From Gammaproteobacteria bacterium (GTDB taxonomy: Bacteria > Pseudomonadota > Gammaproteobacteria > UWMA-0217), in contig JALSHZ010000114.1 in the NCBI GenBank assembly GCA_026981985.1, forward strand, positions 1 to 64,000: a stretch of 64,000 nucleotides of DNA, written 5' to 3'. The notes beneath the pieces were generated by a model that saw only the letters and a program-made list of their open reading frames with translations, was not told where the DNA came from and did no database searches. Below, one piece after another: positions 26,078 to 35,479 of this stretch. The number at the start of each line of letters is the position of its first letter. Position 1 is the stretch's first letter. The translations under genes were made by a program, and so were the position numbers.

Positions 26078-27069
26078 CCCTTGCCTCCTCCTGTGGCGCC
26101 CAGACACATGGACATCACCGCCATGCGGATGGCGAGACCATTGCTGACTTGCTCCAGAATCACCGAGCGGGGACCGTCGGCAACGGAAGATGCGATTTCC
26201 ACGCCGCGGTTGGCGGGGCCGGGATGCATCACGATGGCATCGGGTTTGGCATAGGCGAGCGCTGCTTCATCCAGTCCGTAGAGGCGGAAGAATTCATGCT
26301 CGCTGGGTAGCAGTGCGCCGGTCATGCGTTCGCGTTGCAGGCGCAGCATAATGACGACATCGACATCTTTCAGCCCTTGGGCCATGGAGTGATAGACCTG
26401 AACGCCCAGTTGTTCCACGTTTTCCGGCAGCAGCGTTTTGGGGGCAATGACACGGACTTCGCCGGTATTGAGCGTGTTCAGTGCATGGATCTGCGAGCGG
26501 GCAACCCGCGAATGGAGGATATCGCCGACGATGGCGACCCGCAGCGCGGTCAGATCCGGTTTGTGCCGACGTATCGTGAACACGTCGAGCATGGCTTGAG
26601 TCGGATGGGCATGGCGCCCGTCACCGGCATTGATGACGCTGACATGCGGGGCGACATGCCGGGCGATCAGCTGCGCCGCGCCGCTGTCGGCATGGCGCAC
26701 CACGAACATGTCGCTGTACATGGCTTCCAGATTACGCAGGGTATCGAGCAGGCTCTCGCCCTTGCTGGTGGCCGAGGTGCTGATGTTCATGTTCATGACA
26801 TCGGCCGAAAGGCGCTTGGCGGCGAGTTCGAAGGTGGTGCGGGTGCGGGTGCTGGGCTCGAAAAAGAGGTTGAAAATGGTCTTGCCGCGCAGTAGCGGGA
26901 CTTTCTTGACGGGCTGTGTGGCGACGACCGAGAAAGATTCGGCGACATCGAGTATTTCGGTCAGCAGGGTCGCCGACAAGCCTTCGATGGTGAGGAAATG
27001 GCGCAGTTTTCCGTTGTCGTCGAGCTGCATCGATGCGGGCAGCGGTCCTGGCTGCAATGTGTTGCTCAT
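26074..27069 (-). CDS. pyrB: Aspartate carbamoyltransferase catalytic subunit
   Basis: A 331-residue enzyme joining carbamoyl phosphate and aspartate in pyrimidine synthesis. [13 protein letters not shown] near residues 70-82 is the carbamoyl-phosphate site, and [14 protein letters not shown] and MLRLQRERM are further conserved segments. An N-terminal extension of about 25 residues over the E. coli subunit is typical of the class that needs PyrC' for assembly. No pyrI is present. Start and stop overlap pyrR and pyrC' by 4 bases each, so the three are co-translated. Confidence 0.95.
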   Translation of the reverse strand: MSNTLQPGPLPASMQLDDNGKLRHFLTIEGLSATLLTEILDVAESFSVVATQPVKKVPLLRGKTIFNLFFEPSTRTRTTFELAAKRLSADVMNMNISTSATSKGESLLDTLRNLEAMYSDMFVVRHADSGAAQLIARHVAPHVSVINAGDGRHAHPTQAMLDVFTIRRHKPDLTALRVAIVGDILHSRVARSQIHALNTLNTGEVRVIAPKTLLPENVEQLGVQVYHSMAQGLKDVDVVIMLRLQRERMTGALLPSEHEFFRLYGLDEAALAYAKPDAIVMHPGPANRGVEIASSVADGPRSVILEQVSNGLAIRMAVMSMCLGATGGGKG

Positions 27070-27575
27070 GATGCTTGAATTTCCAGTGTCAGAGGCTCCG
27101 GTCCGCCGAGCTTGATGTGCTGTTCCGGGGCCAGAACAAGGCGGTGGCCGCAGATATCGGACTGAATCGGCAGCTCACGGCCATTGCGTTCCACCAGCAC
27201 GACCAGATGGATACTGGCAGGGCGGCCATAATCGAACAGTTCGTTCATGGCGGCGCGGATGGTGCGTCCGGTATGCAGCACGTCATCGACCAGCAGAATA
27301 TGCCGACCTTCGACATCGAAAGGGAGGTTTGAGGGCTGCACGACCGGATGCAGCCCCTTGCGGCTGAAGTCGTCGCGGTAGAAATTGATGTCCAGCGTAC
27401 CCAGTGGGGCTTTGATGTCCAGCAGCTTGTGCAGTCGTGCGGCGATCCATGCGCCACCGGTGTGTATGCCGACGATGGCGGCGTCGCCCAGCTTGCGTTC
27501 GCTGCAGTAGCGTTTCAGGTTGGTGGCCACTTGCTGCACCAGCCATTCCGCATCCAGAACATTATGTTGTGCCAT
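27066..27575 (-). CDS. pyrR: PyrR-type regulator / uracil phosphoribosyltransferase
   Basis: A 169-residue PRPP-binding type I phosphoribosyltransferase. [18 protein letters not shown] is the PRPP motif near residues 95-112. In Gram-positives PyrR binds pyr leader RNA. In Pseudomonas the equivalent gene sits in the same place before pyrB and affects pyr expression. No PyrR-binding anti-antiterminator was recognised here. It overlaps the end of ruvX by 14 bases. Confidence 0.92.
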   Translation of the reverse strand: MAQHNVLDAEWLVQQVATNLKRYCSERKLGDAAIVGIHTGGAWIAARLHKLLDIKAPLGTLDINFYRDDFSRKGLHPVVQPSNLPFDVEGRHILLVDDVLHTGRTIRAAMNELFDYGRPASIHLVVLVERNGRELPIQSDICGHRLVLAPEQHIKLGGPEPLTLEIQAS

Positions 27576-27999
27576 GGTTCTCCAGCCAGGTTTCGACGAT
27601 GACCGCAGCGGCCAAGCGGTCGATTTCGTTCTTGCTCACACGCTGTTTGCGCCCCTGTTGTCGTTGCCGTTTGAGGCGAGTTTCGGCTTCGTGGGAGGTG
27701 AAAGCCTCGTTGACGAATTCGACCGGCGTATCATAACGTTTTTGCAGCTGTGCAGCGAAACGGCGGATGGGTTTTTCCATCGAGCTCGGTTTGCCGTCGT
27801 CGGTCTGGGGCAGCCCGAGCAGCAACAGTGTGGGTGCCCAGCTGGTCATCAGTTCATCGATGGCGGGCCAGGGCAGGTCGGGGTAGTTGCAGGAGAGGGT
27901 TTCGAGCGGGCTGGCGGTGGCGGTGAGGGTATTGCCAAGAGCGGTGCCGATTCTTTTCTTGCCGAAATCGAAGGCGAGCACCCGGATCGCTTCAGGCAT
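27562..27999 (-). CDS. ruvX: YqgF-family putative Holliday junction resolvase / pre-16S rRNA nuclease
   Basis: A 145-residue RNase H-like protein. The N-terminal LAFDFGKKRIGTALGNT holds the first catalytic Asp. LLLGLPQTDDGKPS and the C-terminal DRLAAAVIVETWLE with the last Asp complete the family pattern. YqgF acts on 16S rRNA 5'-end maturation in E. coli and is also annotated as a resolvase. It overlaps algH by 8 bases. Confidence 0.93.
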   Translation of the reverse strand: MPEAIRVLAFDFGKKRIGTALGNTLTATASPLETLSCNYPDLPWPAIDELMTSWAPTLLLLGLPQTDDGKPSSMEKPIRRFAAQLQKRYDTPVEFVNEAFTSHEAETRLKRQRQQGRKQRVSKNEIDRLAAAVIVETWLENHGTT

Positions 28000-28552
28000 G
28001 TCCGGCGTCTGGATTCAGCAGGCTCAGGTCGATGCCAAGCTGGCTGGCTGCTTTTTTCCAGCGTTGTTCGACAGGGGTGTGAAAAACGATATCGGCGCTG
28101 GCTTCGGTTGTCAGCCAGGCGTTATCGGCCATTTCCTCCTCCAGTTGTCCGGGTGCCCAGCCGGCATAGCCCAGCAGGTACAGGATGTCTTTTGGGCCTT
28201 CGCCCTGAAGGGTGCTTTCGATAATGTCGCGTGATGAGGTGATGGCGAAGTCATCGCTGACTTTCATGGTCGTCGCCCAGGACTTCTCTGGGGAATGGAG
28301 GATAAAGCCGCGGTCGATATCGACCGGGCCGCCCTGATAGAGCGGGGCGTCGGTGATGCCGGACATGGGTGAAAATTCCAGCCCCTGTTGTTCCAGCAAG
28401 TCGCTGAGTGGAATGCCGGCAGGCCGGTTGATGACGAAGCCGAGTGCGCCATTGTCGTTGTGTTCGCAGATCAGCGTCAGGGTTTCCGAAAAATTCGGGT
28501 CTGCCAGATTGGGCATCGCGATCAGGAACTGGTTCGTGAGTTGCAGGGTCAA
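27992..28552 (-). CDS. algH: YqgE/AlgH family protein
   Basis: A 186-residue protein of the UPF0301 family. FLIAMPNLADPNFSETL near 9-25, GALGFVINRPAG near 35-46 and the GGPV motif near 73-76 are typical. GYAGWAPGQLEEE near 129-141 is the strongest family signature. Function is uncertain: it is named AlgH from effects on alginate in Pseudomonas. It is consistently paired with ruvX, as here. The start overlaps the tonB stop by 4 bases. Confidence 0.93.
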   Translation of the reverse strand: MTLQLTNQFLIAMPNLADPNFSETLTLICEHNDNGALGFVINRPAGIPLSDLLEQQGLEFSPMSGITDAPLYQGGPVDIDRGFILHSPEKSWATTMKVSDDFAITSSRDIIESTLQGEGPKDILYLLGYAGWAPGQLEEEMADNAWLTTEASADIVFHTPVEQRWKKAASQLGIDLSLLNPDAGHA

Positions 28553-29481
28553 CCTCCCTCGCCGGGTTTATTGTTGTCGCCAATATTGGTGTTGAATGAC
28601 CAGGTGCGGGTGATCATCAGCTGGTCGTAACGTTTGCGCATCTCCTCCGGAAAAGACGGGAACGGGGAGGAGATTTTCACGATTTGAATGGCTGCTTCAT
28701 CAAGGACGCTGCTACCCGAGGATACCGCAACCTGCACCTTCAGCACCTTGCCATCGTTGTCCAGCAGGACATTGAGGATCAGTTTACCACTGATGCGGTC
28801 GCGTTTGGCCTGCGCCGGATAGTTGAGGTTGCCGATGCCTTCGACGCGATGTACCCAATCGTTGATATAGGCGGCTTCGACAGCACTCTTGGCGCTGGTG
28901 GCATCGATGAAGTGAATTTTCGGGCGCTTGGCATAGCTGCGCTGGCGGGCTTCGAGTTCTGCCGTCAGACGGGCGATCTCCATTTCGCGATTGAGCCGCT
29001 CGCGGCGGGATGGCCGGTCGGCTTCGCGCTGTGCCTGGGTCTTGTCGCTGCTGCTGACGTGAGTTTGCGACTTGCGGGTGGTCAGCAGTTGCTGCGCCTG
29101 CACCAGCTCGACGCGGGTGACCTGGCGTTCCATGGGCGTTGCGGCAGCCCCGCTGCTGGGTAGTGGAAAGGTGCTGGTGACTGGGCTGGATGGCCGGCCT
29201 TCTTCGTCCCGGCTGCCACTGGCCTGTTGATTGAACTGGGCGATCTTTTCCGCATTCTCGGGGGCATCCTCACTCTGGGTGTGTACCAGGATGACGTCGA
29301 TCGGTTTGCTGAATGGCCGCTTGAAGTCGATATCCTTACCAAAGGTAATGCCGAGGATGACGATGCTGTGCAGAATCGCTGCGATGAACAGCGTGAGACC
29401 GAGACGATCGTTGTCGGAAACGCCGGAAGCTGGGGGAAGGGGGGTTGGGGCTGGCATGATGCAACAAACGTCCTGGTTCAT
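28549..29481 (-). CDS. tonB: TonB-family energy transducer (TonB3-like)
   Basis: A 310-residue protein with a short cytoplasmic N-terminus and one membrane helix at about 28-48 (LFIAAILHSIVILGITFG). A periplasmic charged, partly coiled region lies at 60-200, with an acidic/Arg-rich stretch but no long Pro-rich spacer. The TonB C-terminal domain is at about 225-300, with NYPAQAKRDRISGKLILNV and SSGSSVLDEAAIQIV. No exbBD is adjacent. In Pseudomonas the TonB3 gene occupies this locus and is linked to twitching motility, which suits the Pil-Chp neighbourhood. An internal ATG at 29457 is an alternative start. Confidence 0.88.
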   Translation of the reverse strand: MNQDVCCIMPAPTPLPPASGVSDNDRLGLTLFIAAILHSIVILGITFGKDIDFKRPFSKPIDVILVHTQSEDAPENAEKIAQFNQQASGSRDEEGRPSSPVTSTFPLPSSGAAATPMERQVTRVELVQAQQLLTTRKSQTHVSSSDKTQAQREADRPSRRERLNREMEIARLTAELEARQRSYAKRPKIHFIDATSAKSAVEAAYINDWVHRVEGIGNLNYPAQAKRDRISGKLILNVLLDNDGKVLKVQVAVSSGSSVLDEAAIQIVKISSPFPSFPEEMRKRYDQLMITRTWSFNTNIGDNNKPGEGG

Positions 29482-29509
29482 TTGAACAGCATTTTACTAC
29501 GATTCGATT

Positions 29510-30586
29510 TCAAAGGTTTGAATCGGTCGATGGTTTTCGTGATGAACCGCTGTTTGTCAGCAGAGTGTAGGTGTCGCTGCCCGTTGTGAGATCTATCCGC
29601 TCTAGCATCGCAGGCGTTAGCAGCAGATGGTTGTCCCAGTCCAGTAGCAGGAAGCTGTCCACTCCCATTGCTGTTGCGACCGCCATGCGTTCTGCAGGTG
29701 ATGCGACCATCAGCGCGGTAGCTGCCGCATCGGCAGTGGCGGGGTCGTCGTGGATGACCGTGACGGCATGCGCCTGGCGGGCGGGGTAGCCGCTGCGAGG
29801 ATCTATAATGTGGTGCCGGCGTCCTGCAGTGCTGTCGTAATAGCGTTCGTAGTCGCCGGAGGTGAAGATGGCCTCGCCGTCGTGCGGTTCGACGGTGGCG
29901 AGACTGCCGCGCCCGTCGGCTTTTCTGACGCCGATTTTCCAGTGCCGTAAAGGGTGTTGGCCATAGGCCACGAGATCGCCCCCAGCGTTGAGGATGAAGT
30001 CGTCGATGCCGAGTGCCTTCAGCTTTTTTGCTTCCAGCGCGAGTCCATAGCCTTTGGCGATGCCGCCGAAGTCGAGCTTCACCAGCCGATTGCGTGATTG
30101 CAGCTTGCCGTTCTTGAGCGCAAGGTCGTCCATGCGCGGCTTGGCGGCCAGCAGATTGGCGATGGCTTTTGCCGAGGGTTCGCTGTCGCGGCCGAACTCG
30201 TCCTGATGGAAACCCCACAGCGCGATGAGGTTTCCGGCGGCGGGATTGAACAGATAGCTGCTGGCGCGTGAAAGCTGCGTGGCCTTGGTGATCAGTGGCA
30301 ATAGCGAAGGGTGGGGGCGTATTTTTTCACCCTTGCTGATAGCGGTGTTGAGCGTCATCAGCGGGCTGGGTTTCCACACCTGCCAGTTGGCCTGCATCTC
30401 GGCAAAGTCGTGTTCCAGCATCTTGATGGCGCGTTCAGCCAGCGTCTGATTGCTGACTAGCGTCACGTCGATGATGGTGCCGAACTGGAGAATGCGGTGG
30501 TGGTGGATTGCTTGGCGTTTGCAGTTGGCGAGCAGCAGGAGCATCAGCAGGGTGATGCATAGTTGGCAGAGTTGTTTCTTGTTCAA
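29510..30586 (-). CDS. apbE: FAD:protein FMN transferase (ApbE lipoprotein)
   Basis: A 358-residue periplasmic lipoprotein that covalently attaches FMN to Rnf/Nqr-type flavoproteins. The signal sequence ends with a LLANC lipobox (Cys about 22). VKLDFGGIAKGYGLA near 168-182 and NAGGDLVAYG near 198-207 are the FAD-binding motifs. HHIIDPRSGYPA near 255-266 is also conserved. The start appears to be TTG at 30586, only 4 bases after gshB, with no strong ribosome site, so coupling to gshB is likely. Its flavoprotein target is not in the window. Confidence 0.92.
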   Translation of the reverse strand: MNKKQLCQLCITLLMLLLLANCKRQAIHHHRILQFGTIIDVTLVSNQTLAERAIKMLEHDFAEMQANWQVWKPSPLMTLNTAISKGEKIRPHPSLLPLITKATQLSRASSYLFNPAAGNLIALWGFHQDEFGRDSEPSAKAIANLLAAKPRMDDLALKNGKLQSRNRLVKLDFGGIAKGYGLALEAKKLKALGIDDFILNAGGDLVAYGQHPLRHWKIGVRKADGRGSLATVEPHDGEAIFTSGDYERYYDSTAGRRHHIIDPRSGYPARQAHAVTVIHDDPATADAAATALMVASPAERMAVATAMGVDSFLLLDWDNHLLLTPAMLERIDLTTGSDTYTLLTNSGSSRKPSTDSNL

Positions 30587-30590
30587 GACA

Positions 30591-31538
30591 CTACGAAAGC
30601 TTGGCTTTGATGCAATCCATCAGATCCCCGGCGATATCCAGATCATAGAGACTGTCGAGTTCGCGGATGCAGGTCGGGCTGGTGACATTGATTTCGGTGA
30701 GGTAGTCACCGATCACGTCGAGGCCGACAAAAATCAGTCCACGCTGTTTCAGTTCGGGGGCGACTTCGTTGCAGATCCAGCGGTCACGCTCGGTCAGCGC
30801 AACGCCTTCCCAGCTGCCGCCAGCCGCCAGGTTGGCGCGTGCTTCGCCTTTGGCGGGAATGCGCGCCAGGGCGTAGGGTACGGGGTCACCGTCGATCAGC
30901 AGAATGCGTTTGTCGCCCTGGGTGAACTCTGGCAGAAAGCGCTGTGCCACTGCCGTTTTGCGGCCATGATCGAGCACGGTCTCCAGAATGACATTGGTAT
31001 TGAGATCACCGCCGCTGATGTGGAAAATCGACGCGCCACCCATGCCGTCGAGTGGTTTCACGACGATATCGCCCTGCTGCGCCAGGAACTGCTTGATGCG
31101 CTGCGGATCGCGGCTGACGATCTGCGGCGGCGCGCATTGGGGGAAGCGGGTGGTGAAGAACTTCTCGTTGACATCGCGCAGGCTCTGCGGGCGATTCACC
31201 ACCAGTACACCTTGCGCTTCAATGGCCTCCAGCATGTAAGTGGTATAGATGTATTCCATGTCGAAGGGCGGATCCTTGCGCATCAGCACGGCATCCAGCG
31301 AGCTCATGTCGATCTCTTCTGTGGTGCCGAGATCAAACCAGTGTTCGCGGTGATCCTCCACCGTGATCTGTTCGGCACGCGCAACGACACGGCCGTCCGC
31401 CCAAGCGATGTTTTGCTGCAGAATGTGAAATAGCTGCCAGCCACGGCGCTGCGCGGCGAGCATCATGGCCAGGGTGCTGTCCTTCCAGGGCTTGATGCTG
31501 GCGATGTGATCCATCACGATGCCAAGACGCTTGCTCAT
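30591..31538 (-). CDS. gshB: Glutathione synthetase
   Basis: A 315-residue ATP-grasp enzyme joining gamma-glutamylcysteine and glycine. The ATG at 31538 has GGGAGA six bases upstream. The open frame extends about 84 codons further, but that part has no family similarity. Conserved features are RKDPPFDMEYIYTTY near 84-98, the ATP-grasp segment VVKPLDGMGGASIF near 163-176, and NVTSPTCIREL near 285-295. It diverges from pilG, the same neighbour as in Pseudomonas. It begins the gshB-apbE-tonB-algH-ruvX-pyrR-pyrB-pyrC' series. Confidence 0.95.
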   Translation of the reverse strand: MSKRLGIVMDHIASIKPWKDSTLAMMLAAQRRGWQLFHILQQNIAWADGRVVARAEQITVEDHREHWFDLGTTEEIDMSSLDAVLMRKDPPFDMEYIYTTYMLEAIEAQGVLVVNRPQSLRDVNEKFFTTRFPQCAPPQIVSRDPQRIKQFLAQQGDIVVKPLDGMGGASIFHISGGDLNTNVILETVLDHGRKTAVAQRFLPEFTQGDKRILLIDGDPVPYALARIPAKGEARANLAAGGSWEGVALTERDRWICNEVAPELKQRGLIFVGLDVIGDYLTEINVTSPTCIRELDSLYDLDIAGDLMDCIKAKLS

Positions 31539-31827
31539 CTGCATCTCCCGTGAATGCCGAGGACGTATTGTTCCCAGGCAGTGAAAAGTGTGCGGATGAT
31601 CATGAATTGCCTCAAAAAAAGATAACTGGATTCGATATTTGTCTACCGGTCGTTGATCGCAAATTCTTGCATGCGGTAGATTGACTATCCTAACTGTATC
31701 CGCGTGGAGCACAAGAGGGATCTGGTGCGGCGGCAATGCAGGCCATAATTTTCGTTTCGGATCGGCGCGGTGTTGCTGCAGGCCGGACATGTCATGGCGG
31801 TTCCCATTAGTAGTGAGGTTTCAGTAA

Positions 31828-32256
31828 ATGTCTGTTGCCGAGGAAGTGGAGTCATCCACAACCGGTCTCAAGATCATGGTCATCGATGACAGCAAGACGA
31901 TCCGGCGTACTGCAGAGTCGATTCTGTCGCGTCAGGGTTATCACGTCATCACTGCCGTCGATGGCTACGAAGCACTGGCCAAGATCGCCGAGCACGAGCC
32001 CGATATCATCTTTGTCGATATCCTGATGCCGCGTCTCGATGGCTATCAGACTTGTACGCTGATCAAGCACAATGCGCGTTTTCGTAATACGCCGGTGATC
32101 ATGTTGTCCAGTAAAGACGGGATTTTTGACCGCGCCAAAGGGCGGGTAGTGGGTGCCGAGTACTACATCACCAAGCCGTTCAATCAGGATGACCTGCTTG
32201 GCGCCATTCGCCGCTTCGTGCCGATGCATGAAGCCGTCAGTGCGGAAGCAGGATAG
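31828..32256 (+). CDS. pilG: Pil-Chp response regulator PilG
   Basis: A 142-residue single-domain CheY-like receiver. The acidic pocket is near residues 19-20 (VIDDSKT), the phosphoacceptor Asp is near 62 in FVDILMPRLDGYQT, and the switch Lys is in the YYITKPF region. PilG promotes pilus extension and cAMP signalling downstream of ChpA. It is the first gene of the pilGHIJ-chpA-chpC operon, with a 289-base divergent gap to gshB. Confidence 0.94.
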   Translation: MSVAEEVESSTTGLKIMVIDDSKTIRRTAESILSRQGYHVITAVDGYEALAKIAEHEPDIIFVDILMPRLDGYQTCTLIKHNARFRNTPVIMLSSKDGIFDRAKGRVVGAEYYITKPFNQDDLLGAIRRFVPMHEAVSAEAG

Positions 32257-32311
32257 CGGCCATGGTAGCGGCGATGAGCCACCAACGGTTCGACAGGGGA
32301 GGAAGAGTTGA

Positions 32312-32680
32312 ATGTCACATATTCTGGTCGTAGATGATTCGGCGACGGATCAGTACGCGTTACGCAGTATTCTGGAAAAGAACGGCTACCAGGTCAGCGT
32401 GGCCAACGATGGCCGCCAGGGTGTCGAAATGGCTAGGCAGTTGCATCCCGACCTGATCTTGATGGACGTGGTGATGCCGGATCTCAACGGTTTCCAGGCA
32501 ACCCGCGAGCTGACCCGCGGTGAAGAGACGAGTGGTATCCCGGTCATTATGGTGACCTCGAAGGATGCCACCACCGATACCGTCTGGGCCAAGCGTCAGG
32601 GTGCCCAGGACTACGTCGTCAAGCCGGCAAGGGAGAAGGATTTGTTGCAGCGAATCACCCGATTGTTGAGGGCGCTATAA
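32312..32680 (+). CDS. pilH: Pil-Chp response regulator PilH
   Basis: A 122-residue CheY-like receiver. VVDDSATD is near residues 5-12, the phosphoacceptor Asp is near 52 in LILMDVVMPDLNGFQ, Thr/Ser lies in MVTSKD, and Lys in YVVKPAREKDL. PilH counteracts PilG, favouring retraction or acting as a phosphate sink. It lies 55 bases after pilG and 2 bases before pilI. Confidence 0.94.
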   Translation: MSHILVVDDSATDQYALRSILEKNGYQVSVANDGRQGVEMARQLHPDLILMDVVMPDLNGFQATRELTRGEETSGIPVIMVTSKDATTDTVWAKRQGAQDYVVKPAREKDLLQRITRLLRAL

Positions 32681-32682
32681 CC

Positions 32683-33231
32683 ATGACGGCCACCGGTATG
32701 GAGAATTCGGCGTGGCAACTGTTGCGTCAGGCGGAGCAGAAATACCTGTCACTGCACAGCCAGGGAGGGGATGTCGCCGAACATCAAGAGTGGAATGGCG
32801 TGCTGTTTTGTATCGGTGACGACAAGGTGCTGGCACCGATGGCTATGTTGCAGGAGATCGTTCCGGCACCAACCTGGATTCATGTTCCGGGTGTCCACCC
32901 CTGGCTGCGGGGGTTGGCGAACATCCATGGCACGTTGGTACCGGTCGTCGATCTGGAAGGTTATCTGTTCGGCCGTAACCTGGCGGGCAGTAGGGCGAAG
33001 CAGCGGCTGCTGGTCATCAACGACGGTGTCAACCGGGTCGGTGTCCTGGTGCCTGAAGTGATGGGCATGAAACATTTTTGGACGAGTGATGAAGTCAATG
33101 AACGACCGCAGCTCGATGAGCGGCTATTGCCATATATCAGCGCTGCGCTGCGCCGCTATGGTGAGCACTACCCCGTTCTCGATATGCGGAAACTATTCAA
33201 TGATCCGGGCTTTCAGCAAGTCGCCGTCTGA
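32683..33231 (+). CDS. pilI: CheW-like coupling protein PilI
   Basis: A 182-residue CheW-domain protein connecting the PilJ receptor to the ChpA kinase. The CheW fold spans about 40-175: [42 protein letters not shown] and [15 protein letters not shown]. The N-terminal extension of about 35 residues is common for PilI. It is tightly spaced between pilH and pilJ. Confidence 0.93.
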   Translation: MTATGMENSAWQLLRQAEQKYLSLHSQGGDVAEHQEWNGVLFCIGDDKVLAPMAMLQEIVPAPTWIHVPGVHPWLRGLANIHGTLVPVVDLEGYLFGRNLAGSRAKQRLLVINDGVNRVGVLVPEVMGMKHFWTSDEVNERPQLDERLLPYISAALRRYGEHYPVLDMRKLFNDPGFQQVAV

Positions 33232-33251
33232 GGTCCACTGGTAACAAGACT

Positions 33252-35390
33252 ATGATTTTCAAGAAAGGTAACAACAAGCTGTCCACCGGTCTGGATAAGG
33301 CTCTGCTGCTTTGGGGCGGATTGTTTCTGCTGCTGACATTGCTGGCAGGTGCTTCTTTCTGGAAGAGCACCCAGCTACAACAGGCGGGGCGGCACTATTC
33401 AGAGCTGGCGGGTGACCTGAGACTGTTGTCGCAGCAAATGACGACACAGGCGCTTTCCGCATCGCGTGGTTCGGAGCAGTCATTTCTGCTGTTGGGCCGT
33501 TACAAACAGCAGTTTGATCAAACGTTGAAGCTATTGCGTGATGGTGATCCGGAGTCGGGTTCACCGCCGTTGACTGCCGAAATGTTGCCTGAGCTCGAGC
33601 AAATCACTCGGCAGTGGCGCTCTTTCTCCCAGGATGTCGACAAGATTCTCGCCAGCCGTGAAATCATTTCCAGCGCCAGACAAGTTGTCGCTGATGTCAG
33701 CGCGCGCCTCCCAGCGCTGCTTGCCGATGCTGAGAAGGTGGCAGAGTTGATGCGGGATGCCGGTATTCGTGGGCGTCAGCTCTATCTCGCTTCGCGTCAG
33801 TTGATGCTGGCAGAGAGAATTCGAATCAGTCTGATCGAAATGTTGAGCGGTTCGGCTAACACACTGGATGCTGCGGATCAGCTGGATCGCGACGTGAATC
33901 AGTTCAGTGCGGTACTCGATGGTATGTTGAGCGGCAATGCCGATCTGGGGATCACCAAAGTTGCGAATAAAAAGATACGCGCGATTCTCGAAGAGATGGT
34001 GGTCGATTTCAGTGACATTGCCGATACCTCGGGGCAGCTGTTGAGCAGTGCGCCTGATCTTTACGAGATTTCCGAATCGGTTGCCGCCATAGAAGGTAAC
34101 GGACGTAACCTGTTCGAGAGTGCTTCGCGTTTCGAAGCGACGATCAATGACGCGAACAAGGGGAATCAGCTCTGGGCTACGCTTGGTTTTGGGCTCGGCC
34201 TGCTGGCGTTGCTCAGCTTCTTGATGCTGGTCGCCGGGATCATTCGCAACACCCGCAAACAGCTGCTGCATACGCAGGAAACCAATGAGCGAAACCAGCA
34301 GGCGATTCTGACGCTGCTGGATGAGATGGCCACCCTGGCTGACGGCGACTTGACGGTGAACGCAACGGTCACCGAAGACATCACCGGCGCCATCGCCGAC
34401 TCCGTCAACTATGCGATCGAAGCGCTGCGCAACCTGGTTGTCGCAATCAACCAGGCGGCGACCAAAGTGTCGAACACCTCCAATCGCACCAAGGAGAGTG
34501 CATTGCAGCTGGCGAAGTCGAGTGAGAAACAAACCGAGAAGATCGAGTCGGTTTCCGATGCGGTCGATGGTTTGACCCGGTCGATCGAGAAAGTGTCCGA
34601 AAATGCCGGGCTGTCCGCAGAAGTAGCGGATCAATCGCTGGGGATCGCACAGCGGGGTGTGGAAACGGTGCGGCGAACCATCGAGGGCATGGACAGCATT
34701 CGTGAAAACATTCAAGACACCTCCAAGCGCATCAAGCGACTGGGTGAAAGCTCTCAGGAGATCGGCGACATTGTCGGTCTGATCACTGATATCGCTGACC
34801 AGACGAATATTCTTGCACTCAATGCCGCGATTCAGGCTTCGTCGGCGGGTGAGGGCGGGCGCGGCTTTGCTGTTGTCGCCGATGAGGTGCAGCGCCTGGC
34901 AGAGCGGGCGGCCAATGCAAGCAAGCAGATCGAGGCGCTGGTACGGACCATTCAGGCTGACACCAATGAGGCGATCCAGTCGATGGAAAAGAGTACCTCG
35001 CAGGTGGTCGCCGGTGCCCAGCAGTCGGAAGAGGCAGGCAGTGCGCTGGAGGAGATCGAGAGCGTCTCGTCTCGACTGGCCGAACATATTCGCAGCATCT
35101 CCGAAGAGTCGCGTGAACAGTCGGAGGTGGCCAGCATCGTTGGTGAATCGATGACTGCTATCCGTGAGATCGCCCGCAATACGCTGGCTTCGTCCAAGGA
35201 AACGGCCATTGCCGTTGGTGAGCTGGCTGAGCAGGCTGATGAGCTGCGACGTTCCGCAGAAGGATTCAAGCTGCCTGAGTCTGATTTGATCATGGAAGAA
35301 GCGGATGCGTTCGACTCGTTGAGCCAGACAGAGGAGAATCCGACATTGACTACCGAAATGAGTGCCCGGGGATCATTGGCTGAAGCGTAA
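33252..35390 (+). CDS. pilJ: Type IV pilus methyl-accepting chemoreceptor PilJ
   Basis: A 712-residue receptor. The first membrane helix is near 17-38 ([21 protein letters not shown]) and a periplasmic PilJ sensor region spans 40-300 with two helical repeats. The second helix lies near 304-325 ([20 protein letters not shown]), followed by a HAMP-like linker and a long cytoplasmic coiled coil. The MCP signalling tip near 530-560 contains [33 protein letters not shown] in consensus form. The receptor detects pilus/surface state and signals to ChpA through PilI. Confidence 0.94.
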   Translation: MIFKKGNNKLSTGLDKALLLWGGLFLLLTLLAGASFWKSTQLQQAGRHYSELAGDLRLLSQQMTTQALSASRGSEQSFLLLGRYKQQFDQTLKLLRDGDPESGSPPLTAEMLPELEQITRQWRSFSQDVDKILASREIISSARQVVADVSARLPALLADAEKVAELMRDAGIRGRQLYLASRQLMLAERIRISLIEMLSGSANTLDAADQLDRDVNQFSAVLDGMLSGNADLGITKVANKKIRAILEEMVVDFSDIADTSGQLLSSAPDLYEISESVAAIEGNGRNLFESASRFEATINDANKGNQLWATLGFGLGLLALLSFLMLVAGIIRNTRKQLLHTQETNERNQQAILTLLDEMATLADGDLTVNATVTEDITGAIADSVNYAIEALRNLVVAINQAATKVSNTSNRTKESALQLAKSSEKQTEKIESVSDAVDGLTRSIEKVSENAGLSAEVADQSLGIAQRGVETVRRTIEGMDSIRENIQDTSKRIKRLGESSQEIGDIVGLITDIADQTNILALNAAIQASSAGEGGRGFAVVADEVQRLAERAANASKQIEALVRTIQADTNEAIQSMEKSTSQVVAGAQQSEEAGSALEEIESVSSRLAEHIRSISEESREQSEVASIVGESMTAIREIARNTLASSKETAIAVGELAEQADELRRSAEGFKLPESDLIMEEADAFDSLSQTEENPTLTTEMSARGSLAEA

Positions 35391-35479
35391 CCGGAAACGC
35401 AGGAACAGCGGTAGCTGAACACGCAACAGGGAAAGGCCATCAAGGGAATGGGATTATTGTGCAGATCAGGGCGTCCAAC

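Noticed and set aside
30450-31433. 327-codon plus-strand open frame opposite gshB
   Set aside because: Shadow of a clear glutathione synthetase gene.
33561-35087. 508-codon minus-strand open frame opposite pilJ
   Set aside because: Shadow of the PilJ coding sequence; low-complexity translation with no domain features.
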